Assembly (NCBI GenBank): GCA_024281135.1
Contig: JAMXLG010000235.1
Location: 1 to 19,842, forward strand
Reading direction: 5' to 3'
Origin: Vulcanimicrobiia bacterium
Lineage (GTDB): Bacteria > Eremiobacterota > Eremiobacteria > Baltobacterales > Baltobacteraceae
Length of the DNA: 19,842 nt
Shown one piece after another: positions 15,563 to 19,842 of the stretch (the stretch's first letter is position 1; the number at the start of each line of letters is the position of its first letter). Position numbers and translations under genes: made by a program. The notes under the pieces were generated by a model. It was not told the DNA's origin, did not search any database, and was given only the letters and a program-made list of their open reading frames with translations.

Positions 15563-15904
15563 TCATCCGATTTCGAGGGACGAGATCGTGTCCCCCGAGA
15601 CGACGAACGCGTGATCGAGCTCAAGCGGCGACCCTGGAAAATCTCCGGAAACCAGACCCGTCACAATAATCGTGTCACCATCACGACGCACGGCGCGCGG
15701 ATGGACTATCGCGTGATACCTACGGGTCGTTTCTTCAACCCAATTGCGGATCGCGGCGCGACCGCGATGTTCCTCATTTTCGTCCTTTACGACCGCGTAG
15801 TTGTCGAAGGACGCTACTATTGCGTCAATATCGAACGTGTTACGTGCTGTGAAATACTTTGCGATTGGACTCGGGAGATTCTCAGCTATATCGTTCACCG
15901 TCAC
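15563..15904 (-). CDS. NTF2-like (SnoaL-type) protein
   Basis: A 113-residue single-domain protein of the NTF2-like superfamily. It has the opening helix SPIAKYFTARNTFDIDAIVA, the strand FDNYAVVKDENEEHRGRAAI with the usual E/HRG turn, the helix IRNWVEETTRRYHAIVHPR, and paired strands through TIIVTGLVSGDFPGSPLEL to FVVSGDTISSLEIG. Members include small ligand-binding proteins and isomerases; no specific activity can be assigned. The start at GTG 15904 has a perfect GGAGG five bases upstream; a second in-frame GTG at 15898 is possible. It heads the leftward group that includes the 200-residue protein, the STAND regulator and the SDR protein, and is divergent from the secreted-protein gene across only 30 bases. 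Confidence 0.85.
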   Translation of the reverse strand: MTVNDIAENLPSPIAKYFTARNTFDIDAIVASFDNYAVVKDENEEHRGRAAIRNWVEETTRRYHAIVHPRAVRRDGDTIIVTGLVSGDFPGSPLELDHAFVVSGDTISSLEIG

Positions 15905-15918
15905 ATGTACCTCCGAGC

Positions 15919-15934
15919 GCCCGTTATAGCGGGC
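15919..15934. promoter_or_regulatory. Inverted repeat in the 30-base divergent gap
   Basis: GCCCG and CGGGC flank TTATAG, directly before the ATG at 15935. On the minus strand the centre reads TATAAC, a five-of-six match to a -10 box, placed to start a short leader for the leftward NTF2-like gene. No good -35 is visible at the right distance. The symmetry could instead be an operator. Confidence 0.3.
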
Positions 15935-16294
15935 ATGAAACTACTTAGAATTGCTGCACTAACATACGGTGTTATGTTTGTCGCAGCGCCACTTTACGCG
16001 GGTGCCGCGCAGGAGGGCGGCGCAATCTGCGGCCGCGTCAACGCACCCTCAACCTATATTTTCCAACTCGAACAGTCGCCTACGCACGATAACGTCATCA
16101 CTGCGCGGTCGCAAAGTGAAGTTGTACAAGCGTACGTCAACGTTGACGGTAGGTATTGTTTCAAGAATCTGCACAACGACGTTCACACGATCGTCGCTTT
16201 CGAAGACGCGTTCCCCACGCTGCGGGCGACGGTAACGCCGGTTCCGGGTCAAACGCTTTTCGTCGATTTGACTGGATTAACGGTAGACCTATAA
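15935..16294 (+). CDS. Small secreted protein, carboxypeptidase-regulatory-like fold
   Basis: A 119-residue exported protein. The start is ATG 15935 (MKLLRIAALTYGVMFVAAPLYAGA), a clean signal peptide; in-frame sequence further upstream lies antisense to the NTF2-like gene and is not credible. The mature part is one small beta-sandwich: ICGRVNAPSTYIFQLEQS, then VNVDGRYCFKNLHNDVHTIV and the final strands LRATVTPVPGQTLFVDL. The G-x-V start and the DGRY-F-NL turn match the carboxypeptidase-regulatory/transthyretin-like pattern found in cell-surface proteins. The two cysteines (ICGR and RYCF) could pair. It ends 8 bases before mutM, so the two are probably on one transcript, although no functional link is apparent. 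Confidence 0.82.
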   Translation: MKLLRIAALTYGVMFVAAPLYAGAAQEGGAICGRVNAPSTYIFQLEQSPTHDNVITARSQSEVVQAYVNVDGRYCFKNLHNDVHTIVAFEDAFPTLRATVTPVPGQTLFVDLTGLTVDL

Positions 16295-16302
16295 TCGGGT
16301 GA

Positions 16303-17115
16303 GTGCCTGAACTCCCCGAAGTAGAAACGATTGCCCGCGGCCTGGCCAACGCGGTCGTGGGCAAGACGATCGAATCAGTCGATATTCGCCTTCCGAAAAT
16401 GGCTATCGCGCCGCCCGGCGTCGATTTCGCGCGCGCCCTTAAGGGCGAAACTATCACCGGCGTCGGCCGGCGCGGAAAGTACGTCGTGATGGAATTGGCC
16501 TCGGGCCGGCGGCTGGTTACCAGCTTACGGATGACCGGCCGCCTGGTGGTTCACGGCAACTGTGAGCCCGAATACAAAGGCACGCATATTGTGTTCCATT
16601 ATATGGATGGAACGCGTCTGTGCTTCGCCGATCTCCGGACCTTTGGCCGTATGCGCCTGGTGGAGCCGGGCGAGCACTGGGACAAAAGTCTCGGCGTAGA
16701 GCCACTTTCTTCGGGCTTTACACCGGAAGGCTTTATCGGTATGCTTTCCGGGCGGACGACGCCGATCAAGGCACTGCTCCTCGATCAGCAGCGAATCGCA
16801 GGCATAGGGAACATCTATGCATGCGAAGCGTTGTGGGATGCCGGGATCAAACCCGGCCGGCCCGCCAAGGCGTTGACGAAACCAGCGGTTCGCCGGTTAC
16901 ACCGCGCAATCATCGAGATTCTCACCCGCGCAATCGACATGCGCGGCACGAGTGTCGACGATTACGTGGACTCCGAAGGCCTGCAAGGCGGATTTCAAAA
17001 CGTGCTTGCGGTCTACGGGAAGAAAGACGGACCGTGTCCGCGTTGCGGTAAACCGATCGTACGAACGGTGCTGGCGCAACGAGGAACGTGGTGGTGCCGA
17101 AACTGTCAGCGTTAA
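16303..17115 (+). CDS. mutM: Formamidopyrimidine-DNA glycosylase
   Basis: Bifunctional base-excision-repair enzyme removing 8-oxoguanine and formamidopyrimidines and nicking the abasic site. The 270-residue product begins MPELPEVETIARGL, providing the catalytic Pro (residue 2) and Glu (residue 3) after Met removal. The conserved Lys is K59 in VGRRGKYVVME. The helix-two-turn-helix region contains QQRIAGIGNIYACEALWDAG with its DNA-contacting Asn. The C-terminal zinc finger is intact: C245, C248, C265 and C268 (CPRCGKP and WWCRNCQ), with the lesion-recognition Arg at 260. The start is GTG 16303, the only one that exposes the catalytic Pro. It lies between the small secreted gene and rpsA; the start of rpsA is about 40 bases after its stop. 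Confidence 0.97.
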   Translation: MPELPEVETIARGLANAVVGKTIESVDIRLPKMAIAPPGVDFARALKGETITGVGRRGKYVVMELASGRRLVTSLRMTGRLVVHGNCEPEYKGTHIVFHYMDGTRLCFADLRTFGRMRLVEPGEHWDKSLGVEPLSSGFTPEGFIGMLSGRTTPIKALLLDQQRIAGIGNIYACEALWDAGIKPGRPAKALTKPAVRRLHRAIIEILTRAIDMRGTSVDDYVDSEGLQGGFQNVLAVYGKKDGPCPRCGKPIVRTVLAQRGTWWCRNCQR

Positions 17116-17140
17116 TCTGCAAATAAATAAAATTTATCGA

Positions 17141-17148
17141 AGGTAGGA
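17141..17148 (+). promoter_or_regulatory. Ribosome-binding site of rpsA deciding an AUC start
   Basis: AGGTAGGA lies in an AT-rich 40-base spacer after mutM. The AGGA at 17145-17148 is eight bases before ATC 17157, which is optimal spacing, while no ATG, GTG or TTG is in frame nearby. GAAG and CTTC at 17139-17142 and 17150-17153 could form a small hairpin presenting this site in its loop. A -10-like TAAAAT at 17128-17133 might start a short leader here; no good -35 is seen. Confidence 0.55.
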
Positions 17149-17156
17149 ACTTCAAC

Positions 17157-18302
17157 ATCTCTACGATTGAAATCGCCCCCGCGCACGAAGAGGAAGATCA
17201 ACTCGCACTCGAACAGCGCCTCTACGAAGAGTCGCTAAAGGTACTCGACGAGGGCCAAGTCCTGAACGGCATGATCGTTCAGAAAGACAAAGACGAGCTG
17301 CTCGTCGACGTCGGCGGAAAGTCCGAAGGCGTACTCCCGTTCCGCGAGCTTTCCCTGGCGGTCGACCCCAAAGTCCTCAAAGTCGGTGACACCCTCGAGG
17401 TGATGATTCACCGCATCGACGACATGGATGGAACGCTCTTCCTGTCGGAGCGCCGCGCACGCGCGCTCAAGACGTGGGAGAAGGTCATCGAAGCGCACGA
17501 TCGCGACGAAGTTATCGAAGCGACCGTCACGCAAGTCGTCAAGGGCGGCGTGCTGGTCGATCTCGGTATGCGTGGCTTCGTTCCCGCATCGCAAATCCGC
17601 CGCCAGCCGGTGGGCAATCTCGACGAACTCGTCGGACAAAAACTACGTTTGAAAGTGATCGATCTCGATCACAAGCGTCATCGCGTCGTGCTCTCGCAGC
17701 GCCTCGTTCTCGAAGAAGAGCTGCAGGCCAAGAAGCAAGAGCTGCTCGACACGATGGAAGTCGGCCAGATTCGTGAAGGCGTCGTTGTGCGTCTCGCGGA
17801 CTTCGGTGCCTTCGTCGATCTCGGCGGCATCGACGGCCTCATTCACAACAGCGAACTGAGCTATGCTCGCATCAAGCATCCGTCGGAAGTCGTGAAAATC
17901 GGCGACGTCGTGAACGTCGAAATCATGAAGTTCGATCCGGAAGCGAAGAAAGTCAGCCTGTCGCTCAAGCATGCTCTCCCGGATCCCTGGGACGAGCACG
18001 CGGACAAGCTGTACGAAACGAACAAGCTCACGGCCCAAGTCGTCAAGGTTACGCCGAACTATCTCCTCGTCGAGATCGTCCCCGGCATCCTCGCGATGGT
18101 GCCGAAGGGCGAGTTCGATCCGAGCGCCCAGTTTAATCCGGGTCAAGACGTTGAAGTGACGTTGCTCACGATCAACCACGCGACGCGCCGCATCACGGCA
18201 TCGATCCAACACGTCGCCGACGTCTCACCGGAAGAACTCGAAGCCCTCGCCGTCGACGAAGAAGACGGTTTCGGCACTATCGGCGACTCCGTTCAGAGCT
18301 AA
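17157..18302 (+). CDS. rpsA: 30S ribosomal protein S1, apparent AUC start codon
   Basis: RNA-binding ribosomal protein that helps load mRNA on the 30S subunit. From ATC 17157 it has 381 residues and four S1 (OB-fold) domains: about 38-110 (GQVLNGMIVQKDKDELLVDV), 125-195 (IEATVTQVVKGGVLVDLGMR), 210-282 (IREGVVVRLADFGAFVDLGG) and 295-365 (a divergent copy, LTAQVVKVTPNYLLVEIVPG). Four domains are normal outside enterobacteria. The first ATG (17271) would cut into the first strand of domain 1, so the gene must start earlier. The frame opens after a TAA at 17124, and ATC 17157, read as Met-Ser-Thr-Ile-Glu, has a well-spaced AGGA upstream. ATT 17166 and ACG 17163 are weaker alternatives, and an error at this base is possible. 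The gene ends at a strong terminator. Confidence 0.93.
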   Translation: MSTIEIAPAHEEEDQLALEQRLYEESLKVLDEGQVLNGMIVQKDKDELLVDVGGKSEGVLPFRELSLAVDPKVLKVGDTLEVMIHRIDDMDGTLFLSERRARALKTWEKVIEAHDRDEVIEATVTQVVKGGVLVDLGMRGFVPASQIRRQPVGNLDELVGQKLRLKVIDLDHKRHRVVLSQRLVLEEELQAKKQELLDTMEVGQIREGVVVRLADFGAFVDLGGIDGLIHNSELSYARIKHPSEVVKIGDVVNVEIMKFDPEAKKVSLSLKHALPDPWDEHADKLYETNKLTAQVVKVTPNYLLVEIVPGILAMVPKGEFDPSAQFNPGQDVEVTLLTINHATRRITASIQHVADVSPEELEALAVDEEDGFGTIGDSVQS

Positions 18303-18317
18303 CACCGGACCGTGAAT

Positions 18318-18360
18318 AAAACGAGCGCACCGCTAAGCGGTGCGCTCGTTTTCTTTTATT
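18318..18360 (+). terminator. Rho-independent terminator after rpsA
   Basis: A perfect 16-bp stem: AAAACGAGCGCACCGC (18318-18333) pairs with 18337-18352 around a TAA loop, and the right arm runs into TTTTCTTTTATT. It begins 16 bases after the rpsA stop. The left arm starts with an A-run, so it may also stop leftward transcripts from the NTF2-like gene that ends at 18372. Confidence 0.95.
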
Positions 18361-18371
18361 GCCGTCTTCGA

Positions 18372-18773
18372 CTATGATGTGCGCCCCCACGCTTGGGCTT
18401 CAATCTTCCATTCGTCGCCGTATTTCCCAAAGGTGTAGGCGAGGGTTCCGGTCCGAACCACGGACTCGCCCTTTATCGTTACAGTAAGATCCCCTGATAT
18501 GACGGCGTACGCATAGCTACCGTCTATATTCCAGAATCCCATTTCGTACGACAGGTGCTCGTACGTAACTCCGAGACCCTTGCGCCAGTTCTCTACATCA
18601 GCAAGCCAATTCGCTGGAGCATTCGGGTTCAACCATCGATATGGCGCTATGCCGTCGATGATGACTGCTGTCTCGCCGAAAACACTGCAGAAAAGCTCCG
18701 CGTTCTGGGTATTGAAGCCTTCGATGTGCTTCGCAATGAGAACCTCGATTTCGTCTGGTGGTTTGTTCGTCAT
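18372..18773 (-). CDS. NTF2-like (SnoaL/ketosteroid-isomerase-type) protein
   Basis: A 133-residue protein with the NTF2-like fold: opening helix PDEIEVLIAKHIEGFNTQNA, AELFCSVFGETAVIIDGIAP with the next WLNPNAPANWLADVENWRKG, and then the long antiparallel strands GSYAYAVISGDLTVTIKGES, VRTGTLAYTFGKYGDEWKIE and the closing AQAWGRTS. The last two strands are the usual signature of SnoaL-type enzymes and binding proteins; substrate is unknown. I use ATG 18773, which overlaps the upstream membrane-protein stop as ATGA; a start at 18893 would place 40 residues antisense-free but inside the membrane gene and is not needed. It is not closely similar by eye to the other NTF2-like protein in this window. 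Confidence 0.86.
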   Translation of the reverse strand: MTNKPPDEIEVLIAKHIEGFNTQNAELFCSVFGETAVIIDGIAPYRWLNPNAPANWLADVENWRKGLGVTYEHLSYEMGFWNIDGSYAYAVISGDLTVTIKGESVVRTGTLAYTFGKYGDEWKIEAQAWGRTS

Positions 18774-19842
18774 TGCAGCTGTTTCAAATCGCTCGGCTTG
18801 ATTTGGAAGCGAACGTATTGCGCGCCCGTGCCGTCCGAGTTGCCGCCCGAGTTTCTCTTGAGAAAGAGTTTCGTGAGCGGTGAGCCGGTCCACGCGAACA
18901 CGTATGTGAGTTGCACCGTTTCATTCGGATGCAGCGAGTCGGGAACATCGGTGAGGGATTTTCCGGCATATTCGTGATCGGCTGCGCCCATATCGCGTAG
19001 CGAGCCATCCGCGAGTTCCCAGCTCCAAATGCTGCCGGGAATCGAGATGTCTTGATTTGACGTCGGATTCTGCACGCTCATATGAACCACAACAACGCCG
19101 GGCGCATTGTCATTTTGTTCCATATCCTTGAGGGCGGCATTGTTCGTGCGGGTCTTTGATACTTCGATCGTATCAATGCGAGCGTTCACGCCCGCGTAGA
19201 GAAAATAAACGGCGAGCGGCTTGTCCACCATCGCGTCGTCGGCCGGCGCCAGCAGCGGCAACGCGAAGAGCGCAAATGTGACCACAGCGATGAACGTGCG
19301 TCGTATCATGCTATCGTTTACCACCGAGGCTAGACGCCTAACCGCGAAATCGGATTTCAAGAGGCGGGTCCAGAGCAGCGCCGCGATAGTGAACGTGCTC
19401 AGCAAATACGCCCAATTCGCGAGCGATACACCCATCCCGAACGGAAACCAGATTCCCGGTACTCCGAGAGCGAGTAGCTCCGGCGCAAACTGTCCGATTG
19501 AAATCAGGATGATCGACGGCAACGCCGTCCACGTCTCGCGGCGATGTTCGCGAAATCCGAGATAGACAATAAAGACGAGCAGTGCGAGAAACGCGTAACG
19601 ATCGAGCCTCGAAACCATTGCTGCCGCTGGAGCGACCGGCGATAAGAAACCACCGTTGAAAAGCGGCCGTCTCAAGAATTCTGCGATGATATAAAGTGCC
19701 GTCATGATGAGAGCAACGCTTGGAATCCAAGACGACGTCCGGATGCGAAGCAACCGGTACCATGCGAGTGTCCACGCGCAAAGCGTAACCGGGACGAGCA
19801 ATACAATCGTCGTGTAAAAGAAAATCTCGATGCTCTCTCGGC
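18770..19842 (-). CDS. Membrane protein with periplasmic C-terminal beta domain, 5' end outside window
   Basis: Not recognised. The frame is open to the right edge, reading RESIEIFFYTTIVLLVPVTL before the first internal start-like codon (TTG 19801), so the true start is probably just outside. There are about six or seven hydrophobic helices, including SVALIMTALYIIAEFL, YAFLALLVFIVYLGF, SIILISIGQFAPELLAL and the last one, RTFIAVVTFALFALPLLAP. After it comes a soluble domain of about 150 residues rich in strands (PGVVVVHMSVQNPTSNQDIS, SIWSWELADGSLRDMG, NETVQLTYVFAWTGSPLTKL), resembling the Ig-like DUF4352 type used in exported proteins. That resemblance is by eye. The stop overlaps the start of the NTF2-like gene by ATGA, so the two are translationally coupled and possibly work together. 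Confidence 0.8.
   Translation of the reverse strand, partial: RESIEIFFYTTIVLLVPVTLCAWTLAWYRLLRIRTSSWIPSVALIMTALYIIAEFLRRPLFNGGFLSPVAPAAAMVSRLDRYAFLALLVFIVYLGFREHRRETWTALPSIILISIGQFAPELLALGVPGIWFPFGMGVSLANWAYLLSTFTIAALLWTRLLKSDFAVRRLASVVNDSMIRRTFIAVVTFALFALPLLAPADDAMVDKPLAVYFLYAGVNARIDTIEVSKTRTNNAALKDMEQNDNAPGVVVVHMSVQNPTSNQDISIPGSIWSWELADGSLRDMGAADHEYAGKSLTDVPDSLHPNETVQLTYVFAWTGSPLTKLFLKRNSGGNSDGTGAQYVRFQIKPSDLKQLQ

Noticed and set aside
15551..15934. A 128-codon upstream extension of the small secreted protein.
   Set aside because: It is antisense to the NTF2-like gene, and the ATG at 15935 begins a clear signal peptide, which must be N-terminal.
17271..18302. rpsA starting at ATG 17271.
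   Set aside because: This start would remove part of the first S1-domain strand and has no ribosome-binding site at suitable distance; the open frame upstream encodes a plausible S1 N-terminus.

Overview
The window is bacterial chromosomal DNA, gene-dense and moderately GC-rich. About 18 protein-coding genes are packed with gaps of a few bases, many with ATGA or GTGA stop/start overlaps. Exported proteins carry Sec signal peptides, and there is a short four-domain ribosomal protein S1 and a Pol I with a degenerate proofreading domain. My impression is an uncultured lineage such as Eremiobacterota (WPS-2), but that is an impression from gene content and style, not something the sequence proves. 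I see no insertion sequence, phage gene, tRNA, rRNA or CRISPR array, and no gene-free stretch longer than about 100 bases.

Positions 1-4720 read leftwards and may form one long transcription unit: an exported protein with a Gln-rich tail, a small CxxC zinc-ribbon-like protein, a fumarylacetoacetate-hydrolase-family enzyme, a secreted protein of unknown function, a DUF4267 membrane protein, and the proton-translocating NAD(P) transhydrogenase in its three-subunit form (pntAA, pntAB, pntB). pntB runs off the left edge. Positions 4821-11582 read rightwards: a secreted macroglobulin-domain protein without a thioester domain, DNA polymerase I, a DUF2079 membrane protein and an exported DUF192 protein.

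Positions 11579-15904 read leftwards: an NTF2-like protein, a 200-residue protein of unknown function, a large XRE-HTH/NB-ARC/TPR regulator of the STAND class and an SDR-fold protein whose catalytic Tyr and Lys are both replaced by Gln. The DUF192 and SDR genes meet tail to tail with overlapping stop codons. Positions 15935-18302 read rightwards: a small secreted protein, formamidopyrimidine-DNA glycosylase (mutM) and ribosomal protein S1 (rpsA), closed by a strong intrinsic terminator at 18318-18360. From there to the right edge, a membrane protein (5' end outside the window) and a translationally coupled NTF2-like protein read leftwards.

The most striking observation is rpsA. It has no ATG, GTG or TTG anywhere in frame before codon 39 of the apparent protein, yet a Shine-Dalgarno-like AGGA sits at ideal distance from an ATC codon. 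This points to a non-canonical AUC start, or to a sequence error at that base. The next most interesting item is the STAND-regulator cluster with its unknown neighbour and catalytically odd SDR. I did not find a clear new defence system or mobile system.
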